This document shows positions 21,026-28,852 of a stretch of 32,475 nt of DNA, one piece after another. The stretch comes from JAFGDH01 sp964441265 (GTDB lineage Archaea > Aenigmatarchaeota > Aenigmatarchaeia > QMZP01 > QMZT01): the NCBI GenBank assembly GCA_964441265.1, contig CAYYKJ010000014.1, forward strand, positions 1 to 32,475. Direction: 5' to 3'. The translations under genes and the position numbers were made by a program. The number at the start of each line of letters is the position of its first letter. Positions within the stretch are counted from its first letter, which is position 1. The notes beneath the pieces are model-generated. The model saw nothing but the letters and a program-made list of their open reading frames with translations. It was not told the DNA's origin and searched no databases.

Positions 21026-22171
21026 TCAAATTATTATGGTCTCGGCTTCCCTGACCGCCTTCTCCACGAGCGAGTCCAGTTCCCCGACCCTTCCCTCCTC
21101 TGCAGAGAGCCTCTTGGGATCGGATCTGGTGGCCGGCCTGCTGGTGTGGAGAGGGCAGGAGGTCTTGATTTTCACGGAGATGCCGTAAGTCCCGATATCT
21201 TTTGCCGTCCTTATTATGCTATGCTTGTCCATGCCTATCAGCGGCTTCAGCACCGGCATGTCCAGGGCATTGTCCTCGGAGCGGATGTTGTCCAGGGTCT
21301 GGCTGGCCACCTGGGCGAGAGAATCCCCTGTGACCAGGGCCTTTGCGTTCATTTCCTCAGCCAGCTTCTCCGATATCCTGTACATGATCCTCCTGCCTAT
21401 CACGCATTTGTATTTAGCCTCGCAGGAATTGCTGACCGCCTCATGTATCCTGAGGAGTGAGACTATTGCGAGCTTCAGCGACCTCGGGGAATATTCCCTC
21501 AGCCTTTTCATGACCCTTATCACGTTTTCCCTGTCCGTCTTCGGGACGAGGGGGTAGCTGGAGAAGTAAACGAAAGCGGGGAAGCACCCCCTCCCCATCA
21601 TCATCCAGGCCGCCACCGGGGAGTCCAGCCCCCCGGACATCAGGCACAGCACCTTCCCTGAGGCCCCGACAGGGAGCCCTCCCAGACCCCGGATTTTTTC
21701 TGTGTATACGTAACTTTTTCCCTTCTTTATCTCGGCGAAAATGGTATGGTTGGGTTCGGTCAGATCAACCTTACCGTCTATCTTGCCGCCCAGGTGTTTC
21801 TCCATCTCCATGCTCGTTCCGGGGAAGGACTTGTCCGTCCTGGTCACCCGGACGGCGAAGGTCTCGCCCTTCCCGATCACTTTGGAGGCCCTGATGACGT
21901 GCTTTTCGATCTCCCCGGCATCGGATTCTACCTCTTCCGCCACGGCGAACCATTCGATTCCGAATATCTTCCTGAGGGCTTCGCAGGCCCCCTTCACCTT
22001 CCGGGTCTTCACGGAGAGGAAATCCCTCTCCCTGGTGATCTCGGAATCGGTGATCCCGCTTTCCTTCATCTTCTTTTTCAGGTTCTCCCTGAGCTGCCTG
22101 ATGAACTTCCTTCTGACGGGCTCTGATTTGAGCCAGAGTTCCCCGTATTTGGCGATTATGACCTTGCCCAT
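21026..22171 (-). CDS. thiI: tRNA 4-thiouridine synthase ThiI
   Basis: The 381-aa protein starts MGKVIIAKYGELWLKSEPVR, typical of ThiI. An NFLD/THUMP region (about 1-165) is followed by the PP-loop ATP site LCLMSGGLDSPVAAW. Later motifs are CKYKCVIGRR-like (EAKYKCVIGRRIMYRI), TGDSLAQVASQTLDNI and PLIGMDKHSII, then SCPLHTSRPATRSDP. There is no rhodanese domain, as in archaeal forms, so sulfur must come by another route. It adenylates tRNA U8 for sulfur insertion. It is divergent from the DUF167 gene. Confidence 0.95.
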   Translation of the reverse strand: MGKVIIAKYGELWLKSEPVRRKFIRQLRENLKKKMKESGITDSEITRERDFLSVKTRKVKGACEALRKIFGIEWFAVAEEVESDAGEIEKHVIRASKVIGKGETFAVRVTRTDKSFPGTSMEMEKHLGGKIDGKVDLTEPNHTIFAEIKKGKSYVYTEKIRGLGGLPVGASGKVLCLMSGGLDSPVAAWMMMGRGCFPAFVYFSSYPLVPKTDRENVIRVMKRLREYSPRSLKLAIVSLLRIHEAVSNSCEAKYKCVIGRRIMYRISEKLAEEMNAKALVTGDSLAQVASQTLDNIRSEDNALDMPVLKPLIGMDKHSIIRTAKDIGTYGISVKIKTSCPLHTSRPATRSDPKRLSAEEGRVGELDSLVEKAVREAETIII

Positions 22172-22205
22172 ATTTTTTACTAATGTATAAATATAATAAA
22201 ACATC

Positions 22206-22475
22206 ATGATCAGGGAAACGGAAGAAGGGACGGTCTTCCGGGCCAGGATAAATCCGAATTCCGGGAGGTTCGGGATTTCCAGGGAGGACGGCCGGGTCCG
22301 CATAAACGTGAAGAGCCCTCCCAGGAAGGGGAAGGCGAACGCAGAGATAGTGAAGGAGCTCGGGAAGCTTTCCGGCAGGGAAGCTGTAATCCTGAAGGGA
22401 CTGAAGTCGAGGGACAAGCTGATTCTGGTCCGGGGAATGAAGAAGGGGAAGTTTGAGGATATCTTTTTAGGATGA
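22206..22475 (+). CDS. DUF167/YggU family protein
   Basis: The 89-aa protein matches the family by length and by VFRARINPNSGRFGISREDG, RVRINVKSPPRKGKANAEIV and DKLILVRG near the end. The function of the family is not established. It converges with the transglycosylase-like gene, with 9 bp between the stops. Confidence 0.88.
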   Translation: MIRETEEGTVFRARINPNSGRFGISREDGRVRINVKSPPRKGKANAEIVKELGKLSGREAVILKGLKSRDKLILVRGMKKGKFEDIFLG

Positions 22476-22484
22476 AAATACGGA

Positions 22485-23549
22485 TCATTCAGGGGAAAGA
22501 TTCTTGAAAAATGAATTGAAATTGTGGAACACCCATGAAACATAATCCAGGGTTTCAGTTATTCGGGGAAGCCTCCTCGGATTTGAAATGTTGCCCTCCC
22601 CGCAGTTGTAAGCGGCCACTGCAATCAGCGGGTTTTCATATTTATCGGAAAGTCTCTGCATTTCCTTGTATGATTTTGGAATTATTATCTCGTCAACGAA
22701 CCTTTGGTCAATCTCCTCAAGCTCCTTCTGTGATCTGATTTCTACGGGTTTTATTACCCTGTTTCTCATCTTTCTCACATCGCCCTTCCTGTATCCCCTG
22801 TAAACCATGGAGCCGAGTTCGTCCTCGTAGTTCATATAAGCGGATTTCACCATCTCCTTGAAATTCCTGTATTCCTGTTTTCCCTTTTCTGTCTCAAATA
22901 GAATGTCCATGCCTCCGGATTCGATGAAATTCCGGGCGAAGCTGTCTCTCTCAAGCACGTGATTGTTATCGAAAAAATTAATGTCTCTTTCTACGGCTTC
23001 AATAATATCTGCCTCGGATTTTTCCATTGAGTTTCTCGAAACATTCTTTAATGTATTTTCTTTCTGTAGGATAGTTTTCCTCATTTTCGGCGCCCTTTTA
23101 ATATATTCTTCCCTTGTTTTCCGGTAATATTCCGGATTATGAAAGACATCAAGATTGAACGGTTCTCTCCCTGCGTTTTCGGCCATTACTTGAGTCGGTC
23201 CGGCGGCGCCGACCCAGGAAATCATGAATAATGGATTGCCAAAATCCGATTCCTGTCTTATCTGACCTAAATACAAAAGGGGATCGAAGGCCACATCATC
23301 GTTTTTCTTATAATAATCCATCGTGATGGAGGCGATTTTTCCTGCCTTCTCTCCGTAGTAATCTGTGAAGAAATTTACCACTTGTCTTTCATCGTATCTT
23401 TTTTTATCGTTATCTGACAGACCGTAGATTGGATTCTTTTGCTCTGCGGTTAAGGCCGCTCCGGAGAAAATTATTGGTGAGAGGATTGCACTTTTTATGA
23501 TATTTCTTCTGATTTTACTTTCCGGCCCTCCTCTGGAATGGTGTCCCAT
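22485..23549 (-). CDS. Lytic-transglycosylase-like (SLT) secreted protein
   Basis: The 354-aa protein has a signal-like N-terminus (KIRRNIIKSAILSPIIFSGA) in which RRNIIK weakly resembles a Tat motif. The lysozyme-like SLT fold is split. The first half has IRQESDFGNP, with the catalytic Glu at residue 100, and VGAAGPTQVMAENA. The second half near 306-335 has PLIAVAAYNCGEGN and LPRITETLDYV. About 170 charged helical residues are inserted between. The Glu, the GxxGxxQ-like loop and the AAYNxGxG motif are all kept, so activity is likely. Archaea have no murein, so the target could be another polysaccharide or bacterial walls. Confidence 0.8.
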   Translation of the reverse strand: MGHHSRGGPESKIRRNIIKSAILSPIIFSGAALTAEQKNPIYGLSDNDKKRYDERQVVNFFTDYYGEKAGKIASITMDYYKKNDDVAFDPLLYLGQIRQESDFGNPLFMISWVGAAGPTQVMAENAGREPFNLDVFHNPEYYRKTREEYIKRAPKMRKTILQKENTLKNVSRNSMEKSEADIIEAVERDINFFDNNHVLERDSFARNFIESGGMDILFETEKGKQEYRNFKEMVKSAYMNYEDELGSMVYRGYRKGDVRKMRNRVIKPVEIRSQKELEEIDQRFVDEIIIPKSYKEMQRLSDKYENPLIAVAAYNCGEGNISNPRRLPRITETLDYVSWVFHNFNSFFKNLSPE

Positions 23550-23670
23550 TTTGATTTTTGGATATAAATTTTTTAACGTGCAACTATACCAGAAACTAGA
23601 TGAAACCTTTATGTCACAACGTCATTCTTTTGATGCATTAATTTAAGCGATTCCACCAATTAACTTAATT

Positions 23671-24135
23671 ATGTTCACGGAGTTTCTGGTGGTTCTCGTT
23701 GCCACGCTGAGCCCTTTTGTCGAGCTGAGGGGTGCGATCCCCCTGGGAATAGCCATGGGACTTCCCGCCGAATTGCTGGTGCCCCTGATAGTAATGGTAA
23801 ACTGCCTGGTGTTTTTCCCGGTGTATTTCGGGCTGAATCTGCTCTGCGAGCATTTCATGGAGAGATTCGGGTGGTTCAGGAAGATCATGGAGCGCATACA
23901 CAGGAAGGGTTCTAAATACGTAGGAAACTACGGGATTCTCGGACTGACCGTTTTCGTGGGGATACCCCTGCCCGTGACCGGGGTATGGACAGGGACCGGC
24001 ATCGCATGGCTGTTCGGCCTGGAGTGGAAAAGGTCTTTTGTTGCCATATGCATGGGGGTCCTGATCGCCTCCGCTGTCATAACCTCCCTGAGCCTGGGCG
24101 TGCTGAACGGGCTGATTTTTGCCAGATTGATATAA
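23671..24135 (+). CDS. COG2426-type membrane protein (small multidrug export family)
   Basis: The 154-aa protein has about four transmembrane helices. The signature ATLSPFVELRGAIPLGIAMG near the N-terminus and FVGIPLPVTGVWTGTGIAWL in the middle are typical of PF06695/COG2426. The two Pro-rich re-entrant motifs resemble DedA-type half-transporters. The drug-export name is historic; the substrate is unproven. Confidence 0.85.
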   Translation: MFTEFLVVLVATLSPFVELRGAIPLGIAMGLPAELLVPLIVMVNCLVFFPVYFGLNLLCEHFMERFGWFRKIMERIHRKGSKYVGNYGILGLTVFVGIPLPVTGVWTGTGIAWLFGLEWKRSFVAICMGVLIASAVITSLSLGVLNGLIFARLI

Positions 24136-24191
24136 AGCACTTGGCTGTCTGATGTTCTCTGGAATTCGGGAAGATCACATTCGGGAGCAAC

Positions 24192-24201
24192 CTTTAAAAA
24201 C
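24192..24201 (+). promoter_or_regulatory. TATA-like box for the S6e gene
   Basis: CTTTAAAAAC lies about 75 nt upstream of ATG 24272, so this message has a leader of roughly 50 nt. AGGAGGTG at 24257-24264 gives a strong ribosome site, unlike the many leaderless-looking genes nearby. Confidence 0.5.
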
Positions 24202-24271
24202 CTGTGCGGTAAATAGATTGAAATAAACTCGGAATTTCCCTAGGAGGGAAGGACTGAGGAGGTGAATTCAG

Positions 24272-25051
24272 ATGAGTTTTAAAATAGTGGTTTCAGACCC
24301 CAAGAGCAAGAAGTCATACCAGAAAGAGGTTTCTCAGAAGGATTCCGGACTTATCGGAAAGAGAGTGGGGGATAAGGTGAAGGGCGATTTTATCGGCCTT
24401 TCAGGATACGAACTCCAGATAACCGGCGGTTCGGACAAGCAGGGATTCCCCATGAACAGGGGAGTTCAGGGACAGGTCAGGAAGAGGGTGATTCTCACGG
24501 GTAGCCCCGGCTTCCGGCCCACCAGGGACGGCGAGAGAAGGAGGAAATCGGTCAGGGGAAACACCGTATCCTCCGAGATATCCCAGGTGAACACCAAGGT
24601 GGTTTCTTACGGGAAGAAGAAGATAGATGATCTCTTCGGAGCCAAGGAGAAGAAGGAAGAGAAGCCCGAAGAAAAGAAAGAGGAGAAACCCGCCGAGAAG
24701 AAAGAAAAGCCGGCGGAGGAAAAGAAGGAGCCTGCCAAAGAGGAATCCAAGGAAAAGCCGGAAAAGAAAGAAGAAAAACCCGTGAAGGAGGAGCAGAAGA
24801 AGGAAGAGCCGGCCAAGGAAAAACCAGAAAAGAAGGAAGAGAAAAAAGCAGAGAAAGAACCTGCTAAATCCGAGGGAAATCCCCCTGAAGGCAAGGAGCA
24901 AAAGCCGGAAGGAGACAAGAAGTCCGAGGAAGAAAAGAAGGAACCGGCTAAAGAAGAGTCCAAAAAAGAAGAGCCACCCAAGGAGCAGAAGAAGCCGGAA
25001 GAGAAGCCTGCGGAATCCAGTGAAGAGAAGCCGGAAGGGGAAAAGAAATAG
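24272..25051 (+). CDS. rps6e: Ribosomal protein S6e with a long charged C-terminal tail
   Basis: Residues 1-125 are a normal archaeal S6e: FKIVVSDPKSKKSYQKEV, GKRVGDKVKGDFIGL, YELQITGGSDKQGFPMNRGV and the GERRRKSVRGNTVSSEISQV motif. From about residue 126 to the end (259) the sequence is low complexity, almost only Lys, Glu, Pro and Ala in units like KKEEKPAE. Archaeal S6e is usually about 125-130 aa, so the tail doubles the protein. Reading frame and stop are clean. The tail is probably disordered and solvent-exposed on the small subunit. Confidence 0.95.
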   Translation: MSFKIVVSDPKSKKSYQKEVSQKDSGLIGKRVGDKVKGDFIGLSGYELQITGGSDKQGFPMNRGVQGQVRKRVILTGSPGFRPTRDGERRRKSVRGNTVSSEISQVNTKVVSYGKKKIDDLFGAKEKKEEKPEEKKEEKPAEKKEKPAEEKKEPAKEESKEKPEKKEEKPVKEEQKKEEPAKEKPEKKEEKKAEKEPAKSEGNPPEGKEQKPEGDKKSEEEKKEPAKEESKKEEPPKEQKKPEEKPAESSEEKPEGEKK

Positions 25052-25061
25052 TCCCTTCCGT

Positions 25062-25078
25062 CCTTTTTTTATTTTCTA
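25062..25078 (+). terminator. T-rich terminator after S6e
   Basis: CTTTTTTTATTTTCTA follows the stop codon within about 12 nt. A T-run on the non-template strand is the usual archaeal termination signal. Confidence 0.55.
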
Positions 25079-25200
25079 TTGCAGTCATTTGCCAATACGG
25101 TTCTGTCCGAGGCCGGAAGACATAAAAATCTTTGTGCGTTAATTATTATTACTACTTGAAAGTTATAGTTTGGTTGTAAAAACGTACGGTGGATGCTGAG

Positions 25201-26247
25201 ATGAAAATAGATGTCGGTAAGATAGACAGCCTTCGGGATATAAATTTTGGTATCGTCGAGGCAAGAAATCTCGCGTACACGAAAGGAGATTATGAAGCCG
25301 CCAACGATATCCTTGACCGTGCAGTTGAAGAATCCGTCCAGATCGGTCACGGAGTGCTGTACGGAAGGGCAAACAACGACAAAGTCAGGTATTTCACGAT
25401 TCAGGGGGACTACGAAAACGCAAAGCCGGCTTTCGATGCCTTGTTGGGAAGAGAGCCGGACAGATTAAAAAGTAGTATACCCCATGGCCAGAGGGCGGTT
25501 GCATGGATCAACGCCTCCAGGGCCGAAAGGCAGCTGAGATCCAACAAAAAAACGGCTGATAAATATATCATGGATTTTGCACCCGGTCTTGTCGATGAGG
25601 GGACATATGAAAAGGCACTGTTTTTCGAGGAGCTGGGACGCATTAGCGCGGACCCTTACAAGGCCTTGAGGAATTTCAGTAATGCCTTGGGAATAATTGA
25701 AGATATCTCAAAAAAATACGAAAATGAAGGCATTCTGCCGAATATGATCGATCTCGGGTATGACATACACGACCTTAAGAGAGAGATGGGCGTTATACTC
25801 GCTAGTGTGGGAGTGGCCGGAATAGACCTGTCATTCTTCGGATTAGAGGACGATAGCATACGCATGCTCTCGGTATCAGAAAAAATAGCAGAGAAACAAG
25901 GAGACAATATCCTTAAATATCAGGTAAATGAGTCTAAGGGCAAGTTATGCCTGAGGGGCAAGGAATTTGATGATGCAAGTTATTATTTCGCGGAAGCGGG
26001 CAAAATTGCGGATAAAATAAACTATCCCAGGGGGGTTGCGATTGCGAACTTGTACATAGGCTTTTGCTGTCACAGCACGGGATCTAGAAGGAATGGGGAT
26101 GAGTTTCTGGACAGGGTGGACTTGACTGAACTCAGTGAAGACGATTTAAATGAAGCCAAGAAGAGAATAGTCGTCGGTACAGTCGCAAAAGAACACCGGA
26201 AAACCAGGACATTGCGCAGATTTATTGACAAAGCATATAATGATTAA
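25201..26247 (+). CDS. TPR-like helical repeat protein
   Basis: The protein of about 348 aa is soluble and helical throughout. Repeats resembling tetratricopeptide units include LAYTKGDYEAANDILDRAVE, FTIQGDYENAKPAFDALLGR, LCLRGKEFDDASYYFAEAGK and ANLYIGFCCHSTG. It probably acts as a protein-binding scaffold; no catalytic motif is seen. ATG 25201 has GGTG at 25188-25191 in front; GTG 25189 is the alternative. Its TAA shares the palindromic TTAA with the stop of the convergent methyltransferase gene. Confidence 0.75.
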   Translation: MKIDVGKIDSLRDINFGIVEARNLAYTKGDYEAANDILDRAVEESVQIGHGVLYGRANNDKVRYFTIQGDYENAKPAFDALLGREPDRLKSSIPHGQRAVAWINASRAERQLRSNKKTADKYIMDFAPGLVDEGTYEKALFFEELGRISADPYKALRNFSNALGIIEDISKKYENEGILPNMIDLGYDIHDLKREMGVILASVGVAGIDLSFFGLEDDSIRMLSVSEKIAEKQGDNILKYQVNESKGKLCLRGKEFDDASYYFAEAGKIADKINYPRGVAIANLYIGFCCHSTGSRRNGDEFLDRVDLTELSEDDLNEAKKRIVVGTVAKEHRKTRTLRRFIDKAYND

Positions 26248-26876
26248 TGCCGCAGAGGCACGAAGACGCACCCGCCGTGATTCTCTTTCACCAGTTTTCC
26301 TTTCCCCTTCCTCGCGAGGACGAGCTCCTGCCCGAATCCGCCTCCCACAGGGGCGATTATTTTTCCGCCCTCCTTCAGCTGATCCTTCCATGCAGGGTAG
26401 ATTTCCGGTGTGGCGCAGGTCACCATTATGAGGTCGTACGGCTTCTCCTTTTCGTATCCCTTCGAACCGTCTCCGTTCAAAACTATAACACTGTTATATA
26501 CGGCTTTCTCAATGTTCCCCCTCGCGAATTCAGCCAGCTCATGATCGAACTCAATGCTTATTATTTTCCCTTTTTCACCGACCATTTCCGCCATGAGAGC
26601 GGCGTTGTAGCCGGACCCGGCCCCCACTTCCAGCACCTTCTCTCCCCCCTCCAGGCCGGCCAGCTCCAGCATTATGGCCACCATATGAGGCGCGGAGATG
26701 GTCTGGCCCCCGATTATGGATAGTGGGGTGTCCGAATAAGCGGATTCCCTGTCCGGGGGAAGGATGAAATCCTCCCTCCTGACCCTGCGGAACGCCTCTT
26801 TTACCACGTGGCTCCTGAGGAAACCCTCCGAGACCAGCCTCTCGATCATTTTCCCCCTTTCCTTTTCCATGCACAT
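26244..26876 (-). CDS. pcm: Protein-L-isoaspartate O-methyltransferase
   Basis: The 210-aa protein has the family motifs: FRRVRREDFILP, AYSDTPLSIIGGQTISAPHM, then the SAM-binding loop VLEVGAGSGYNAALMAE, IEFDHELAEFAR and the end motif LKEGGKIIAPVG. It methylates isoaspartyl residues in damaged proteins so they can revert to aspartate. The start may be ATG 26876 or ATG 26870. Confidence 0.95.
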   Translation of the reverse strand: MCMEKERGKMIERLVSEGFLRSHVVKEAFRRVRREDFILPPDRESAYSDTPLSIIGGQTISAPHMVAIMLELAGLEGGEKVLEVGAGSGYNAALMAEMVGEKGKIISIEFDHELAEFARGNIEKAVYNSVIVLNGDGSKGYEKEKPYDLIMVTCATPEIYPAWKDQLKEGGKIIAPVGGGFGQELVLARKGKGKLVKENHGGCVFVPLRH

Positions 26877-26925
26877 GATTACGATTTGGATCCCTGATTT
26901 TTAACGGTTCTCTCCTGCCCCAAGA

Positions 26926-26935
26926 GCTTAATAAG
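26926..26935 (+). promoter_or_regulatory. TATA-like box for the gene at 26957
   Basis: GCTTAATAAG is centred about 26 nt before ATG 26957, consistent with a leaderless transcript. Confidence 0.4.
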
Positions 26936-26956
26936 AATCTCTCCGTAATCTGAAAC

Positions 26957-27241
26957 ATGCAAAGAAACTCCATGATTCTGGTCGTCGTTTCAATCGTCTT
27001 TTTGCTGGTATTTATAGCACTGGCCTGGGCCCCGTGGCTGGATGGTGAAGAGATACACGACATGGTTCTCCGGGAGAGGGCACACAAAGACGGGACATAC
27101 GGACGTATCGTTTACCCCAACGGGACCGAGAGATACGGGATGATCTGCGATTACAACGTTATATGGGTCCCCTTCGGGAGATGGGTCGCTAGCTGCGAAG
27201 GGGCGTACTATGTGAACTTCTGGGGCCAGGTATTGTTCTGA
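26957..27241 (+). CDS. Membrane-anchored small protein, unknown
   Basis: The 94-aa protein has an N-terminal hydrophobic helix (MILVVVSIVFLLVFIALAWA), then a hydrophilic domain with DGTYGRIVYPNGTERYGMIC and several aromatic residues. Two cysteines (MICDYN and ASCEGAYY) could form a disulfide outside the cell. No family recognised. It converges with the VIT-like gene, 4 bp apart. Confidence 0.65.
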   Translation: MQRNSMILVVVSIVFLLVFIALAWAPWLDGEEIHDMVLRERAHKDGTYGRIVYPNGTERYGMICDYNVIWVPFGRWVASCEGAYYVNFWGQVLF

Positions 27242-27245
27242 TTCC

Positions 27246-27719
27246 TCAGAACAACGCCCCTACCCATTCCCCAACGAGATGGGTCATGATTATTACCAGT
27301 ACGGCAATCACCAGATGTTCCAGGACCACCTTGTATGGTCGCTGTTTTTCCTTCATGGCTATGTACAAGCTGAAGACGGTGATCAGCGACAGACCCCATA
27401 TTACGCTGGCGATTATCGCCATGCCAAGGGGCAGCAGAAGCACGGGTACGATAAAGGTTCCCGCAAACACGAACTTCGAGACCAGCGTGGTGAGAGTGGA
27501 TTCCCATATCTCCTTCGTGGAGTGCTCGACTTCGGATTCCTCGGATATGTGCATGCCCAGTGAATCCGACAGGGCATCGGCTATGGCTATGACCAGGATT
27601 CCTCCGATGACCACGGGAGTCGAATTCGTGCTGGAATGCAGACCCACGATCATCCCCAGCGTGGTTATGATCCCCGAGGTCAGGCCGAAGCCGAAACCCT
27701 TCCTCACCGAGCTGTTCAT
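27246..27719 (-). CDS. VIT1/CCC1-family membrane transporter-like protein
   Basis: The 157-aa protein begins KGFGFGLTSGIITTLGMIVG and continues VIGGILVIAIADALSDSLGM HISEESE in the first two helices, matching the VIT1/CCC1 pattern (GxxxGxxxTxGxIxGL and IADxxSxxxGxYxSxxSE). About three more helices follow. In yeast and plants this family moves Fe and Mn into vacuoles; here it may move metals across the plasma membrane. It is shorter than VIT1 and lacks the cytosolic metal-binding loop. Confidence 0.82.
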   Translation of the reverse strand: MNSSVRKGFGFGLTSGIITTLGMIVGLHSSTNSTPVVIGGILVIAIADALSDSLGMHISEESEVEHSTKEIWESTLTTLVSKFVFAGTFIVPVLLLPLGMAIIASVIWGLSLITVFSLYIAMKEKQRPYKVVLEHLVIAVLVIIMTHLVGEWVGALF

Positions 27720-27802
27720 GATTAATCATTGTCCGGACCTCCTAAAAAATGGGTCATGATCCCGGTTATGCGTCCAATTTCTTCCATTCGGGGAGGGGAA
27801 AG

Positions 27803-27845
27803 CTTTATAAATACTACTATTAAGTAGTAAATAAAAATTGGGAGG
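27803..27845 (+). promoter_or_regulatory. Promoter, palindromic operator and ribosome site for the gene at 27857
   Basis: CTTTATAAAT (27803-27812) is a good TATA box. It is directly followed by the inverted repeat TACTAC-TATTAA-GTAGTA (27812-27829), positioned to block transcription start. GGAGGTG (27841-27847) is the ribosome site. The arrangement suggests a repressible gene. Confidence 0.6.
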
Positions 27846-27856
27846 TGTCATGAAAT

Positions 27857-28051
27857 ATGAACTCGGTTGAAAGCGGAATACTGGATATGGCCCTGAAAAA
27901 GCATGAAATCGGAGATACTCTTGGGGCTTTGAAAATAGCGGCGGGAAGAGACGTACGTGAGGGAGATAATTTTATCATGTACGCAACCGCTGAAATGGGA
28001 TATAAAGGAGTCCCTGCTGAGGATTTTTATAGAAAACTCATCACGGGCTGA
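27857..28051 (+). CDS. Small hypothetical protein (64 aa), operator-controlled
   Basis: The protein is MNSVESGILDMALKKHEIGD and continues with an Ala-rich helix and an acidic/aromatic end (VPAEDFYRKLITG). It appears helical and soluble. ATG 27857 is the only start giving a real product; ATG 27850 leads to a 6-residue frame (MKYELG). A T-rich terminator follows at 28060-28085. The strong promoter, palindromic operator and strong ribosome site imply that this short gene is real and regulated. Function unknown. Confidence 0.65.
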   Translation: MNSVESGILDMALKKHEIGDTLGALKIAAGRDVREGDNFIMYATAEMGYKGVPAEDFYRKLITG

Positions 28052-28059
28052 AACCCTTT

Positions 28060-28084
28060 GTTTTTTCTTTCATCCTTTTATTTT
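28060..28084 (+). terminator. T-rich terminator
   Basis: TTTGTTTTTTCTTTC followed by CTTTTATTTTA lies within 10-30 nt of the stop at 28049-28051 and fits archaeal T-run termination. Confidence 0.5.
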
Positions 28085-28122
28085 ATCCGTTCCCGGTCCT
28101 CGGAACATCGATGAATAGTTTT

Positions 28123-28132
28123 GATTATTTAA
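28123..28132 (+). promoter_or_regulatory. TATA-like box for rnp3
   Basis: GATTATTTAA sits about 28 nt before ATG 28156 and implies a leaderless message, supporting the downstream start. Confidence 0.4.
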
Positions 28133-28155
28133 CCGCCTGTTTCCAATATTTAACC

Positions 28156-28839
28156 ATGAGATTCCATGATCTCCATGTCCACCCCGAGGCCGGCCTAGCC
28201 AAGGTCCTCTCCTTCGCAGGCGATCTCGGGTGGTCGGGAGTGTGCCTGATATTCAGGACACTCAAAGACATGGAGGAGGCAAAAAAACAGCTCAGGGAAT
28301 TCAGGAACCTGGACATATCATTCGGTGTCAAGATCGAGCCGAAAAGGGCCTCCGACGTGAGAAACAGGGTCAGGTCCCTCCGCAGAAAAGCGGAGCTGAT
28401 CCTCGTCCACGGAGGGGATACGGACGTCAACAGGAAGGCCTGTGAAACTCCCGGGGTCGACGTGCTCTCCCATCCCGAACTGGGCAGGAGGGATTCCGGT
28501 GTGGATTACGTCACGGCCAGGGCGGCTAAAGAGAACGGGGTGGCCCTGGAATTCAATTTCCGCCAGCTCCTCCTTTCCTACGGCAGGAGCAGGTCGGAAT
28601 ACTTCGAAAAGCTCAAGAGCAATGCGAAGCTGGCCAGGAAGTACAGTACCCCTTTCGTTCTGACCTCCGGGGCGGTGTCCTGCTGGGACATGAGATCCCC
28701 GTCAGAGCTCATATCATTCGGCAAGCTCCTGGGCTTCGACCCAAAATCGGTCAAAAGGTCACTCTCCGGCGAAATGATCAGAAAGAACAGGAAGAGACTC
28801 TCCGGCAAATGGATAAGGCCCGGAGTGGAGATGGAATAA
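28156..28839 (+). CDS. rnp3: RNase P protein component 3 (p30/Rpp30)
   Basis: The product of 227 aa has the PHP-like TIM-barrel features of archaeal p30: MRFHDLHVHPEAGLAKVLSF at the N-terminus, LGWSGVCLIF, SFGVKIEPKR, AELILVHGGD, VDVLSHPELGRRDSGVDYVT, GVALEFNFRQLL and PFVLTSGA. It supports the catalytic RNA in tRNA 5' processing. ATG 28156 is chosen because the conserved N-terminus starts there and a TATA-like GATTATTTAA lies at 28123-28132, about 28 nt upstream; ATG 28111 adds non-conserved residues. Confidence 0.92.
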   Translation: MRFHDLHVHPEAGLAKVLSFAGDLGWSGVCLIFRTLKDMEEAKKQLREFRNLDISFGVKIEPKRASDVRNRVRSLRRKAELILVHGGDTDVNRKACETPGVDVLSHPELGRRDSGVDYVTARAAKENGVALEFNFRQLLLSYGRSRSEYFEKLKSNAKLARKYSTPFVLTSGAVSCWDMRSPSELISFGKLLGFDPKSVKRSLSGEMIRKNRKRLSGKWIRPGVEME

Positions 28840-28852
28840 TTCAATTTATTAT

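Noticed and set aside
20168..21460. 430-aa open frame on the plus strand
   Set aside because: It is the antisense of the NMN adenylyltransferase and ThiI genes, both strongly supported.
26244..26247. Shared TTAA stop codons of convergent genes
   Set aside because: Both stops use the palindrome, but this is a chance consequence of close packing.
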